Notes under the pieces: generated by a model
The model's database searches: none
Told to the model about the DNA's origin: nothing
Seen by the model: the letters and a program-made list of their open reading frames with translations, nothing else
Assembly (NCBI RefSeq): GCF_963676685.1
Contig: NC_092351.1
Span: 43,018,733-43,082,732 of the forward strand
Source of the DNA: Mytilus edulis
Taxonomy: Eukaryota > Mollusca > Bivalvia > Mytilida > Mytilidae
Reading direction: 5' to 3'
Length of the DNA: 64,000 nucleotides
Part shown: positions 21,458 through 34,800 of the stretch, one piece after another
Layout: the number at the start of each line of letters is the position of its first letter
Numbering within the stretch: the first letter of the stretch is position 1
Made by a program: the position numbers and the translations under genes

Positions 21458-21886
21458 TACCCCAAGGGTGACTGGGGTATAGAAATATGGTCACTTGGTC
21501 TTCTTCCGACCGGCAGTAAAACGCTTGCCGAAGTGGGGCGTCCGTTTGGCTGTACGGGATGAATCAAGTTCGCAGTCACCTCCGGTCAGAAGGGGGACGT
21601 TAAATCCGATGCCTCGTGTAAAGAGAGTGCCACGCTCTTTGCACGTTAAGAACCCTTGCAACAACTCTTTGAGGGGTCCATAGGTGGCCTGTTGCAAGGC
21701 AAAATTTCTGTCCCTATCCCATATACCCTCATTTTCCAGTGGCAGTCCAAATTTCCCCCACCGTCATCCCAGATGGCCTCTATTGTTTCAACCTACCTAT
21801 TGTATTTATTGTAAACTTGTTCTCGTCCTGAATATGCATGAACTATTTGCCACTGGACGTAACTTAGGCAACCAACAATCAATCAA
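21458..21886 (+). mobile_element. SINE-like insertion with 12-bp target duplication
   Basis: TCAACAATGAGT is duplicated exactly at 21446-21457 and 21887-21898. The 3' end is an (AATC)n tail. Copy A has an empty site at the same place. The body contains a GC-rich region (CTTCTTCCGACCGGCAG) and ends in TTTGCCACTGGACGTAA. Related 3' ends occur near 51640 and 56550. No ORF of its own. Confidence 0.82.
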
Positions 21887-22433
21887 TCAACAATGAGTAA
21901 CCCACAGCATGTTTTTTTCATGGCATTCAGCACAATTGTATTCATGTTTTCTTTGTATCCAGTGTGTGAATGATGTTATCGCGGAAGTAAGTTGAGCCAG
22001 TTTTTTTTTTAATAGAGTCTTACTCGTGTGGTAACATATATCTCTCAGATTAATAATAAAAAAAAAAATCATAAGCGTATATAGGTTTCTAACAAGTTTT
22101 TGGTGACATTTGTTTAATCTGTAAATGGATTACTGATATCTGTTGTATCAGACTGCTTTAAGTCTTCAAAACCCGGCATTGATAACCTGCAGTTCCTTCT
22201 ACTTTCTTTGATTTATATAATAGTGTTTCATATAAAAACACATTATTATCGATCCGAAACTTATCTGAAGTTCTATTCTGATAATTTATTTTACTGATAA
22301 GCTCATAAGAATATATAGTTTTTAAAAGTAATTATGGAATATTGTTTGAATATGTCATTGCTCGGAAATCAATATTCAAATAAAGAAAAATTGAAATAGT
22401 GGCATGTTTTTCTACATAGCTATTTTATAGATA

Positions 22434-22700
22434 TAGGAAGATGGGGTATGAGTGTCAATGAGACAACTCTCCATCCATGTCACAATTTATAAAGGAAAAC
22501 CATTATAGGTCTTCAACACAGAGCCTTTGCTCACAAAGAACAGCAAGCTATAAAGGACCCCCAAAAAATACTAGTGTAAATCATTCAAACGGGAAAACCA
22601 ACGGTCTAATCTATGCAAAAAACGAGAAACGAGAACACTTATGAACGACATGAACAAAGGACAACCACTTAACATCAGTTTCCTGACTTAGAACGTGTAT
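22434..22700 (+). mobile_element. SINE-like repeat, family S1
   Basis: Starts GGAAGATGGGGTATGAGTG and continues AATGAGACAACTCTCCA. The family is also at 39540, 50195 (reverse), 60335 (reverse) and 61725. It interrupts dispersed repeat copy C. Confidence 0.7.
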
Positions 22701-22960
22701 TTTTGTTCAGGAATTTAAAATTTTGTGTCGAAACTGGTATTCTTAAATTTAAAAATCATTTCTGAGCATTATAAGAATCTGCAGACACTTTTTATTTTAT
22801 GGACAAATTTCATTCAATTCGGACGAAAAAAATAACATAGTAGAATTGTTATTAAAATTGTTTTTTTTTTTATTGAAATGTATAGTAAAATTTACAATTG
22901 GTGAAACATTTTCGCCCTTTAACGGTAGCTAATTAAAATTGCAACCATGCGCAAGTAAGT

Positions 22961-24189
22961 TGCTCTTTGTTCCTCCGTTACACCTCTGCACGAAGCTTTT
23001 TTCTCCAAATTTACATGGACCTCGCTATACAGTTTGTGTATTGAAACACATTGTGACGATACAGCTAAATACCTTTAATATTGTTTTCAAAAAGTAAAAG
23101 TTTTACATTGCACATGTATAACTACTAAAGAATAAAATGCAGTGAAGGTGTTTCTGACCTCTCAGATGATTGTTTACATTTAACTAAAATAACATAGAAT
23201 GGGCACACATATGCAAAGAAAATATAGAAAACACATTGATCACCAACGTAAATAGTTCACTGGCCATTTTCAAATATTTGTTCACAAAATGTTATAGAAA
23301 CGATATTTTTTTCATCCTCATTTTGATATTGACATATGACAACAAGTACATATGTTTAACAGTTATCCCCTGCAAACACTACTCTTTTGCTCAAATTGAG
23401 TGAAAAAAATTAAAGCAACAAGTTATCAATTCAGGAACACTCAAAACCGAATATTCGGAAACCAATGATGTACTATAACTGGAACAGTTGACCAGCTATT
23501 ATCCAACAATTGTTTAAAACAAAGCCAAATCCAACTTTGGCAAACATGGCCAGAGGCAGTTGATTCCTTATTTTCTTTATAATTTGTTTTCATTAAACGG
23601 ACACTTTTTGATGGGTTTGTTTATAACCGTGTCAGAACCGAAGTTCTGCCTACTCACCTGACGATAACCCCATAAACAGAAAGTCCACAAGAAGAGGTAT
23701 CGACCCAGTGCTGTAAAAAAATAAAACATTTTATCAATATCAATCGTCCGAATCTCTGCTTGATTTACTTACACTAATATGCTTTAGTCTTCTTTCCGTT
23801 ATTGGTCAGTGATGTATAGATTATCTCGTATGCGCATTAATGCGCTGCCTAATTTAATAATACCTTTCTGCAGTTAAATTAAATATCATTGTTTTAGACA
23901 ATTATCGATTTTTTACTTGAGGAACACGACGGGTGTTGCATGTGTAGTAGAATACATTGTCCGTTCTGGGGCACTTTGGACATCCCCGATGTTTGGTGAA
24001 GTTCTTGTGTTCAGTACTGAGGTGATAAATATGTGTTTTGTAGTTGTTAATTATCTCTTCTGATTCGCCAGAGTGTTCTCAGTTTGACTATGGCATACAA
24101 CTTTACCTATCGCTTTGGCATCGTCCATCTCCTCTTTGATACCTTACGAGTAATTTGTATCTTTTATTTAGGTAGAAAACATTGTTAAA
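22961..24189. other. AT-rich sequence, nothing recognised
   Basis: No coding or RNA feature. A weak echo of the hammerhead repeat consensus (GTATCGACCCAGTGCTGTAA) lies at 23697-23716. Confidence 0.45.
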
Positions 24190-24400
24190 ATAAACATACA
24201 TTACAATATGACGTCCAAATGTCCATTAACCTTGAAGTCTCTTTCGTTTTGAATAAGGGCGAAAATTCGAACAATAAAATCAATGTGTTCTGTATTTGAA
24301 ATTTACTTTTGTCTTGCCCTTTTACAGCCTTTATAATATAACTGGCAGAAATTACATAGTTATAAAATTGTTTATGACAGCTGTCTCTGCATTGTATTCA
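24190..24400. repeat. Dispersed repeat, fragment D
   Basis: Short match to the ...GTCCATTAACCTTGAAGTC... part of copies A and C. Confidence 0.5.
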
Positions 24401-25180
24401 GTTACTAGCAGTGGACTGAAAACACCGCTGATGGACTCTTAATCCCCAAGGGTATCATCAATACAGTAGTCAAATTATACGGTACCGGTAAAATGTTTTT
24501 ACAAGTCTTCTTAAATGCTCCGTTGATAAAATAAATAAAAAAAAAAATATTAGGAAAAGGTGATCGTAGACGATTTTTGCTTTTTATACGTTTTCGGTCA
24601 TGTAGCTCTTCGCGTGTTAAGGTTTCACATATCTTAAATTTCAAAATAGATCAGTTTAAGCGTTACTGGTGAATATAAATCCAGAAAAGCACTTCGGACA
24701 CATAGAATTAACAAAGTGTTACTATAATTTATGATTTTCTATGTCGAGCTATCTATAGCTATTTGTGACCAAAGAACTAGATTAGTAGCGTATGGATACA
24801 GCAAGATATTTGAATGAGTTTAATTTATACTGTAAGTTAAAAATGCCCCGGCATGATAAAATGTAAATATGTTTATATTCGATGGTTAATTAAAATCCTA
24901 AATTATAAATGATTATTTCAGATTCTACTTGGATTCACAAAATGTGTATCATGTTAAGCTCGTTTAACTAGCTTCGTCAGTCGCTGGTAGCTTTTCAGGT
25001 CAAATCAGATAAAATTATATTATAATACTGTTTTATCATTGTTTATCATATACTTTGTATAAAGTTGCATTTGAACAAAAGTATTTTTGTACTGATATTA
25101 AATTGCATCTTTTTGGTTAAAAAAAAAATATTTATCGTCATTTCATTTTACATTTAATGATTTCCTTTTCATATCTCATT
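24401..25180. other. AT-rich sequence, nothing recognised
   Basis: No feature supported. Confidence 0.45.
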
Positions 25181-25390
25181 ACTTAGTATGAACATTTTCT
25201 ACTTAGTTTAACAACATTATAAGCCATTATACATTTAAATCTGGTTATTTCATCTTTTTTATGTTATAAATTTAATTATCTTCATTTCATTCTTGTATTC
25301 ATTATTCCTTTTTATAGATTTTCATGACTAAGTATGAACATTTACTACTTAGCTTTACGAAACAACAAGCCATTAAACATTTAAAGAGTG
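25180..25390. repeat. Two-copy local duplication (~140 bp period)
   Basis: TAGTATGAACATTTTCTACTT...AAGCCATTATACATTTAAA recurs near 25327 with a few changes. Confidence 0.6.
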
Positions 25391-25509
25391 TGTTTGTAGA
25401 TATATGTTTTTGTGTTCTGTTAAATTGTTCCTTTTAAAATTGAAACACGGTGATGACTGCTGTACCTATATTTTGACTTTTGTTTGTTGTGTCTGTTTAG
25501 TTCACGCAT

Positions 25510-25720
25510 CATTGTAAATATAACGGAATTTGATGAGACTGTCATCAAAGTGAAAGGTTTAGCGCTATAAACCAGGTTTAATCAACCATTTTCTACATTT
25601 GAAAATGCCTGTACCAAGTCAGGAATATGACACTTCTTGTCCATTCGTTTTTAATGTGTTTTGTCATTTGATTTTGCCATATTATTATGGACTTTCCGAT
25701 CAGATTTTCAGTATAATATT
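25510..25720 (+). repeat. Dispersed repeat, family S3
   Basis: GAAAATGCCTGTACCAAGTC, AATATGACA and GGACTTTCCG segments recur in order at 26640-26830 and partly at 34450-34535. Confidence 0.6.
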
Positions 25721-26246
25721 TGAAATAAGGAGATGTTGTATTATTGAGTGGCAGCTACAATTTTCACAATATGATATCAATAAAAGGATTTTTGTGTATA
25801 AAACAGATATACGAAGCAATATATTTTAAATTAAAGTTCACAACTAGATATGACGTATTAAGCGGTGGCAAGTCTTCATGTTATCGGTTAAACCCTGAAA
25901 AGGATCGTAAGAACAACATCTTATAATCTAGGAGAGCAGTAAACCTATTGTATACCATACTAAAATAATACAAATGCACCTTGGCAATGTCAAATGCCAA
26001 ATATGTGCACATTAATTTCAATTATAAACAAATTCTATTCAATATATAAAAAAATTTCAACGTTTTGACCCGAAACTTATCTCATAAGACTGTGTTCTTT
26101 TAAGGGTGCCTATGTATCAAAATACAGCAAATGACCTAAAATAAACAATGTTTTAAGATAAAATAGGGTAATGTTTAAACATCTAAATTAATCAATAGCT
26201 GCATTGATGTCAAGTGGAAGGAAATCTGCCCATTTTCGGTGATGCA

Positions 26247-26308
26247 TCAATATCACTCTCTGCTCCTCCCTATCTAATCAATATCACTCTCTGCTCTTTC
26301 CTATCTAA
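26247..26308. repeat. Tandem duplication, ~32 bp x2
   Basis: ATCAATATCACTCTCTGCTC...CCTATCTAA occurs twice in a row. Confidence 0.75.
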
Positions 26309-26639
26309 AGTACTTCCAAGCGGCAGTCGAAATTCTTGTCCTTTATCCAGATTATTTCAGTGAAGATATAAACCATATAAATACTAACAGAATTGTTCTC
26401 GTCTTTAATTTGTGAATGAAAGCAACCTAACAGAAATTAAAAACAACCTTCTTTTTTCTCTGATTCATTTGTTCACTTCACTGTTTTGAATTTAGACTAC
26501 ATTAAAAGGCGTTCGTAAGTTCTATTGAAAGAACAATTTGTCCATATTGACAAAATAATCATAAATTAACTATCTGAAAAACACAGTGAGTACATACTTA
26601 ATAGAAAATATCATATGACACATAAACCTTTCACATCGT

Positions 26640-26830
26640 TGTCAAGTGAGTGGTTAAGCGTGATATAAAACAGGTTTAATTCACAATTTTCTGCATAAGA
26701 AAATGCCTCTTCCAGGTAGGGAATATGACAGCTGTTATTCAACGTTTGATGAGTTTGATCTTTTGCCATTTGATTAGGGGCTTTCCTTTTTGAATTTTCC
26801 TCGGAGTTCAGTATTTTTGTGAATTAACAT
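26640..26830 (+). repeat. Dispersed repeat, family S3
   Basis: Second copy of the 25510 family, extended at its 3' side by TTTGAATTTTCCTCGGAGTT. Confidence 0.6.
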
Positions 26831-27282
26831 TTTTTTAGGTGGTTTTTGAAGAATAAATGAATTATACCGAATTATAATTTATTTGAGTTGCAAGATGTTG
26901 TATTATTGTCCACTTTTTGTCATGTGTATCTCAATGTTATCCCTTTTCTACAAATTGCCTGAAACTGAACAGGCAAGTTGTTTTAATTTGATTCAAAAGT
27001 TCAGTAATTTTACAAAAAAGTAAAAAAACATAATTTACTTACACCCAAACTCTTATCCATTATCAACAATAAAGACTCATAATATACTAATGGGACTATA
27101 AAAGAAGAAGATGATGAAAACAGTAGCAAAACGCTTTTCAATACTGTGAAACACGAACCTAAGAAAAAAAAACCACGGTGTAAATCTCAGCAAGGTTCTT
27201 CTTCTACGTTAGGAAAATTCTGTGTTTTTATATTTCTTTTCCATAGATCTTGAAAAATGTGTGCCAAATAAACTCCTCATAG

Positions 27283-27610
27283 ATACCAGGACTAAATTTT
27301 GAATATACACCAGACGCGCGTTTCGTCTACAAAAGACTCATCAGTGACACTCGAATCCAAAAAAGTTAAAAAGGCCAAATAAAGCACGAAGTTGAAGAGC
27401 ATTATGGACCAAAATTCCATAAAAGTTTTGCCAAATACAGCTAAGGTAACCTTTGCCTGAGCAAGAAAAGCCTTAGTATTTAAAAAATTCAAAATTTTGG
27501 AAACAGGTAATTTATAAATATAACCATATCAATGATAATTCATGTCAGCACAAAAAAGTGCTGACTACTGGGCTGGTGATACCCTCGGGGAAATAAATCT
27601 CCACCAGCAG
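27283..27610 (-). mobile_element. Hammerhead-bearing repeat unit, single copy
   Basis: It runs from ATACCAGGACTAAATTTTG through the ribozyme, an ...AAGTTGAAGAGCATT... body, then GTGCTGACTACTGGGCTGGT and CTCCACCAGCAGTGGCAT. Same order as the tandem copy at 56901. Confidence 0.8.
27305..27352 (-). ncRNA. Hammerhead ribozyme, type I, intact core
   Basis: Minus strand: CTGATGA core, stem II GTCT/AGAC, GAAA, self-complementary ACGCGCGT stem III, then GTC with predicted cleavage after the C at 27313. Stem I pairs GTGTCA before the core with TGGTGT after the site, using several G-U pairs. All invariant core bases are present. Confidence 0.82.
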
Positions 27611-27726
27611 TGGCATAAGTTTACTGTTACCTATTCTGTTATCGGGCTCGGATTTCGTTTTAGCTCGGTTTTAACTGAGTTTAACTCCTGTTACTGTGCC
27701 TTTGTTGTGTGTTTGTTAACTGTGTA

Positions 27727-28025
27727 TTAGCTGGATGTATAGCGTAAGGGGTAACATCTCACAATACATGTTTATCCCTGTCGCATTTTTATGCCAGGCT
27801 CAATTCAGTCGCCCCTGTCCTAAATTATTCTTGCATGTTATTTTAATTTTGATTCAATAATATATATTTTGTAGTTTAGTTCGACGTCCATTTTCACTGA
27901 ACTACGTGATATTTTTAACTGCGGGTAAGATATTTTCTCGCTGTGTTGAATCGGTGGCCTTTTGGGTTTGGTTACTCTATGATTGGTTGTTGTCTCTTTA
28001 ATTCCATCTTCATTTCCATTTTCAA
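27727..28025 (+). repeat. SINE-like repeat, family S2 (diverged)
   Basis: Ends with TGGTTGTTGTCTCTTTAATTCC...TTTTCAATT, as at 52640-53028 and 63303-63445; reverse copies are at 31747, 39867 and 45877. Confidence 0.6.
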
Positions 28026-28227
28026 TTGTATGTACATATTATCACAAAAAGATGGAAAACCAAACTTTTATAGAAGAAGTATCTTATGTTCACATTATTT
28101 ATACAGTACGTAGTTTACCGATGTTCAAATATAAAAAATCACAATTAAGATGACTAATTCAAAGGGTAATAAGCAAAAACTGACGGTATCCTTAGAACTC
28201 CAAAAGAAGAGGGACCAGGGGTTGAAG

Positions 28228-28344
28228 TCATAAAACTTTGCTCAGTGCTTAGAGCACAAAAATGCTCGAAACATGAAATCCAACATTTTGATTGGTTGAT
28301 TTTTGAGTACGACTACAAAAAACTGACTCGAAAGTTTTATGACC
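28228..28344. repeat. Foldback repeat ~300 bp upstream of a gene
   Basis: GTCATAAAACTTT at the left faces AAAGTTTTATGAC at the right. A small MITE, lying in the presumed promoter region of the claudin-like gene. Confidence 0.65.
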
Positions 28345-28644
28345 GCAAGGCCTGGTGTGTCGACATGATAGGCGTCTTTTACCATGTACGCATCACATGC
28401 AAATCGGGAATATAACACAATTGGTAAAAATACAGGTCAGACGACTATACTGGTATCTTAAAACATTTAAATTTAATGTAACTTAAAACTATCAATTTAC
28501 GTGAAAATATTTTAAAAGTATCGTTTATCTATTGAAATCACTTCATCCGAAGAGAATACAATTACATTGTCAAGATCTAACCTATTTTTGCTAATAAAAA
28601 TATCTAAAAAAGTTGGGGGAAAAAACAACACTCTAGTCGTTGAC

Positions 28645-28897
28645 ATGCCGAAGTCCACAGCAAACAAAATGGAAAAAATGTGTCCGGCAATATTTGGAAT
28701 AGTTGCATTAGTTTTATTGTGTACAGGAGCATTCTCTCCCGGATGGTTTGTCATGGATTTGGCAGAATATCGGGGAAATGATAATTTATCAGGAAGTGTA
28801 ACAGTACATATGGGATTGTATTATGCTGTTGTTACAGGGACTGGTGTTACAGTTACATATACCTATGGTGAAATTCCAGAATTGGAAAGCTATATAA
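28645..28897 (+). CDS. Claudin-like gene, exon 1
   Basis: Encodes residues 1-84: TM1 and most of the first loop. The donor is GTATGC at 28898. Reading past it gives 21 more codons of unlike sequence before a stop. Confidence 0.82.
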
Positions 28898-31800
28898 GTA
28901 TGCTTATGTATTCAAACTATAAACATAGCTATTTCAATTTCAGAAGATGTGTAATAATGTAGATTAGACAAGCAGTAAAAACTTAGCCAGGAAATTAAGG
29001 TATATATGCCTTGAACAATTATAAATTATTGATTCTTTGATTGATTTTTGGTATTTTCATGCCACTTTCAGTATTATTGGCCATTCGTGGTGTCTTGTTT
29101 TTATTGGTGCAGGAATCAGAAGAGAACCACCAACCTTCGCTTGAAAACTAGCAATTACGTGTCGAAAGCACCAGTCACATGCAGGCTTATTCGCACAACC
29201 TTAGAGTTGACAGGTTAATGATACAGTAGTTGAACTACTCAGACCACTCGGCAAACGAGGTCCTCGAAAACATACACCATTTTAAGTGGTGCATTCACTA
29301 CAGGTGTAATAAAGTCACATTTGCTAATTGATTACACAGCCAATTTTGCATAGGTACTATGTCTGTACCAAAAATCTGTTGTACTGGAAATCTACTTTTC
29401 GTATTCAGTACTATTTTGTTACTCTAAAATTATTGTAATATTTAGGTATCTGTATTTTACAGTACTTGATTTGTACTTGAAAATTTAAGTACTACATATT
29501 TTTGGTTACAACGTTACATTTTCAGCATTTTGATAGTATGTCTATTTCAAATCTCTTAAAGTTATGACTTTCAAACATGGAATATGTGATCGCTTTGGTA
29601 TTATTTCTGTACCAAAATTTTAAGTACAAATCAAGTACTGTAAAATACAGGTACGTAAATAGTACAATAAATTTAAAGTTAAGAAATAGTACTAAATATC
29701 AAAAGTAAATTTTCAGAACTACAAATTTGAAGTACAAAAATAGTACCTATGCAAAATTGGCTGTGTAGGACTTCGAATCGGATTTTGCACCTTTTGTTTA
29801 TCTATAAAACTACAACAATTTACCTTAAACTCAAATCAGTGTATGGGATCAAATAAGTCACATGTGTATAAGCCGTAACTTAAGATTTGTAGCTTTACTT
29901 TTGACCGAAATATCAAATGTTTTCAGTGATCATGGATACACCTTTTAACAATGAAAATGTTCAGATATGTAATGTATTGCACGTAAAGATATATTGATAA
30001 TGTCATGTCGGTCTATAATTCTCATTTCTGTGCGCGCTTGCATCTCATGTATCCAAGTAAAATTTACCTTATGAATACCAGTTTTAAACATCTGTCATAC
30101 ACCACCATTTTTTTCGAAAAAAACATGTACCAGTCTAGAATATGATTGTATTCTAATATTTCCGTTGCTTTGTGGTCGATTTACATTGTACTGTGGATTA
30201 ATCAATATTCGTTGGATACTAATTGTCGTGGGTACAGGGAAACCACGAATTTAGATATTGTTATTTTTCTCTTTTCGTCGTATGTCGTTGTTAACCACAG
30301 CGTTGTCAGTTTATCTTTAACATATAAGTTTGTATATCGCTTTGGCATCGTCCGCCTCTCTTTTGATACCACTTGCTAATTTATCATTTGGGTAAAAACA
30401 TTGTTAAAAAATAGAAATTCAAGTGATGAAAAAAATAATTAATCCGATTCATCTTTTTCGATCATATTACCACCTAACTTTTTGATGTAAATTATATCGT
30501 AACATTGAGACAGAAGCATTTAACTAATACGAAGAAAGCGGAAGACTTTTAAAAAATCCCCCTAAACCATTCACCGACAAAATTTAAAGATTGAAGGAGA
30601 AATAGACTGTGTACTCAGCAAATACGGACTAATCGACTTTCCCTCCGACTGTTTAAGTGTTTGTTGTTTGGTAGTCTTTCCATTGCACATCATTTGTTTT
30701 CCCTTTAGTAATGGATAAACCTTTCGTATAAATAAATCAGGTCTAAGTTTTTTTCTGAAGTAATGTGTCCTTCTTTATTATTGTAAAACAGTTCTCGACA
30801 TTTGGTTTTGTATCGCATGTGAATTTGGAAATTGATACACAACTGCATGATCATGAAACATGACAATGGCTTAACAGTTTATATCGCCAAAATTAATTCC
30901 TGACCAGAGTGGAACTAAATACATATACGAGTTTGATATTATTTCCTCAATTCCAGTATCGAAGAAAGCATCCAGAGTAGAATATTCTTCTTTTGCTCAA
31001 AATTGATGTCCGACCATTTTTTTTTTTTTCGAAATGAGCCTTAATGGTCTCAACTGTCGTACTTCGCACAGTTTAAAGTCTGTAGTGGTTTTGTCCTCGC
31101 TTGTAACTTCATTTTATCATTTAACATGTCGTTTAGTCAAATCCCAGCAAAATATATCACAAAATGACGTCCAAATGTCAAACCTTGAAAAGCCAACTGC
31201 GTTTTGATGTAGGTCGACACTTCGAACTATGAAATCAATGTGATCTGTATTTGAAATCTTACTTCGGACTAACCATTTCATAGATATCACATGACTCGCA
31301 TATAAATACATAATTGGAAAATGGTTCTCTGAATTTCTGGTATAGTTCAGTCCATGCTCTCGACTTGTCACATCATTGATGCTAGAGACAAGAAAGCAGT
31401 CCGTTCGTTTCGATACGCTGAATTCCAAACCGTTCATAAAAGTACTTCACCAATCCTTATGAAGACAATGTAGCTGTATTATCAGAAGTTATAATTTCTA
31501 CTTATGGAATAGCGGATATCTTTGTGCAACACTTTTTTCTGTAGTAATTTATCCTTCTAAATTATTTTAAAACAGTTCTCGACAGATGTTTTATTATCGC
31601 ATGCGAATTTGAAGGTTGATGAACAACTGTCTTAAAAATTTCAATGGCTTAGCGGTTTATATCAACCAAATAAATTCCTGAACAAAGCGGAACTAAATAC
31701 GTATATGAGTTTGACAATGATATTATTTCCTCTATACCAGTTTTGAAGAAATAAAATTGAGAAAGGAAATAGGGAATGTGTCAAAGCGACAACAACCCGA

Positions 31801-34800
31801 CCATAGAGCAGACAATAGCCGAAGGCCACTCATTGATAGTGGAGTATTTATTCTTCTTCTCAAAATTGAGGTTTGACCTTTTTTCTTCCGAAATAATCAT
31901 AGAGTGGAGGGACAGCCTTAATGGTCTAACTGTCGAACTTCACATAGTTTGAAGTTTGCAGTCTTTTGTCCTCGCTTGTAGCATCATCAAAATAGTCTTC
32001 AATAATACCTCTAATGTTTATCATGTCGTTTTCGGTCAAATACTGCCCAGAAACATATAGTACAGGATAACGTCCAAATGTCTGTAAACCTTAAAAAGCC
32101 AACTGCGTTTTGATGACCTTATGTCGTCGGCCCTTCTTAAAAGTTTCACTGTTATAAAATGTAGTATTGGTTCCTTTTGCACGCAAATGTCACAAGGTAC
32201 AAATTGACACTGTAATTTTGTTTGATGTTTTGATTGACCTTCTTGTCATAGGATCTATAAATAAAGATTCTACCACTGCATCGAGTGTGATACGATATTT
32301 ATCCAATCGAGACATTTATAAATTTTCAAATCGTATTACTCGAGATTTTGCGGTGAAATATGTTTTTCCAATGATTTTTAAACAATATGCAGACAAATTC
32401 AATACTTCTTTTCAAATGATCTGCAAAAAGATGTGTTCCTTCTATGTGACATCATCAGACATGGTCGCCTTCTTTTTGTGCCGTCACATTAGGAAATTCA
32501 GAGGAAAGCAAGAAAATTCGACGTTATAATCGAATTTTGACCAATGAAGAACTGAGATCAAACGATCCACACGTTGAATAAATAAAAAATAATCAACATG
32601 TCAGGAAAGGGATAAATCGTGTAAGAATTAGAGAAACACTTTTACGAAACTGTCAGTTGACAGAAAAGAAAATTGTTAGTTTGAACGGGTATACCGTTTG
32701 TAGTATTGCAATACATAATAATGTATTATCTCGCAGTTATTATTTTACATCGCAGACGGAATAATTAACATATATACGTATACTAACATTGGCAGCCAGT
32801 TCATACATCAATTTAAAGACAGTTTATAACAAGTTTAAACATATAACAGTCGCGAACTGTCCATTCCTTTGTATCAACATTCTGGCAGTATAAAAGGGAG
32901 CTCGTGTTTACGTGATTTTGTTGATACACAGTTGCTGTTTACAATGAAGCTATTGCTCCAAAGGGACGTATTGTTAAGTGTAAATAAACCAATTGACGAT
33001 TAATGGACGCCAATACGTGTTGGTGGACTGTTGCTGAAACTCGTTTCACAGATGACGACAGATATGTTCCATTCGTCGATTTAACAATCCTGTCATCTTT
33101 AGTTTTAAGCAACTATATGTATACGATTTATTTGTTTTACAGTTTGATGTAGAAGATATATCGACATACCTAATTATCTAACTACTAACAATTCTATATT
33201 AATATTCTTGTAATTGTTATAAAATTCTTTTAATAACATATTAACCAACCTAATCTTCATTTATATCTAATTTCTAGAAATTTATCTATGACGTCACTTT
33301 TGTGGCGTTGATTCAGTCTTGTGACGGACAGTTATCTTGTGCTATTTTCGTGTGCTGACTTCGGTTGTTTTACGTGTTCATTTTTATTCTGTGGTTAGCA
33401 TGTCGAAATGTACTATTGTATTGTTTATTATTGTATTTCTCTGTCCTGAATGTTCTTGCATTTATTCTTATTGTATTTCTATCATGAAATGTCGTCATTT
33501 TAGTGTTATATTGAACATTGCCATAAAAGATCGAGGTTTTACTAGCCACAATACCAGTTAAACCCCCCTTTTATTCTTAACATTTCCTGTACCAAGTCAA
33601 TTGGCAATTATAGTTCGTTTCTGTGTGTGTTGCATTGCTGTATGTTTTTGTTGCACTTAAGTGTTTCTGAAATTTCATTGCTTCCCTCTTATTGTTTATG
33701 TGTTTCTCGCGGTGTGTAACCCTGATTCTCCAATCGATTTATGACTTTCGAAAAGCGGTTTACTACAGTCGCGTTTATTTATATATAAATGTGAGATCAT
33801 GGTACAAAATGTTATACGAATGCAGATATAATCATGCTGATTTCAGAAATGATTGACACTCTTGTGTCAAATTCAACTACTGATGCAATGTTACTGTTCT
33901 TTTTTTTGATGAATAACACACATTATCTTTACTTCTACTGACATCATGTATTGTTCAAAGTAATAAATATTTAAATTGAATATTAACTTTGGTTTTTTTT
34001 TCAGCTACTCACCTTCTTGAATACCAGATAGAAACTATCATAGGATTTGTCCTATGTTTTATATCAATTATAATAAGTTTTGCTTACAACAAAACCGGAT
34101 CAATTGGTGTTTTGATTGCTCCTATCATATTGTACATGTTAGCAGGTCAGTATCATATTGTTATATAAATCTCTGTCACTTAAATGTATGAGCTAATTCG
34201 TGTTATTGGATTTTTCATTCCAAAATATACAGAATTAAGTAATCAGTTATCTTGTAATTAATTATACAGTGCTATAAACATTAAAAAAAATAGGGTCCTG
34301 TAACCCCCGAATAAATCTGTAAGGGTTTAAATCTCATTTTACACTGATATATATATGGAACACATATTTCTGACAGATTTGGTTTTAACATATTACTATT
34401 TAAGTATTCATTTAGCAGACCGGTGTGAATTTATTCTCTCAGACAAGTTTTACCTTATATGACAGTTGTTGTCCATTCGTTTGAAGCGTTTTATCATTTG
34501 TTTTTGCCAGTCAGAGTAGGGACTTTCCGTTTCAAATATACCTTTTTTTTTAACAAATTGTAGGAATAATAACTTTGATGGCAGTTGGGCGTTGGCTTAC
34601 CAAAGTGCTGTTGGAAGCGAGAGAAATAGACGTAACAATGATCGTACCTTACTCTGTAATGTTTAGTGGTCTTGGTGCTGTTTTCTGTGTGGTCACCATG
34701 ATTATTATTAGCCGCATGCTATGCAAATACAACGCAGCGGGCCAACCTCAAGATGATCAGGAGTCATCAGAAATTTCAGAGGAAAGTCGCCCACAAATAC

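Larger units (their letters stand above)
20085..22960. repeat. Dispersed repeat, copy C, with two insertions
   Basis: The longest copy of the family also seen at 9560, 12500, 24190, 30640 and 31520. It is interrupted at 21458-21886 and about 22434-22700 by SINE-like sequences absent from copy A. No ORF of protein character. Confidence 0.7.

Noticed and set aside
21495..21697. Two ORFs in opposite strands in the GC-rich part of the SINE-like insertion
   Set aside because: Inside a short non-autonomous repeat; no protein character beyond the GC shift.
32167..32529. 120-codon plus ORF in intron 1 of the claudin-like gene
   Set aside because: Starts without ATG, no domain, no repeat homologue; may be chance in AT-rich DNA.
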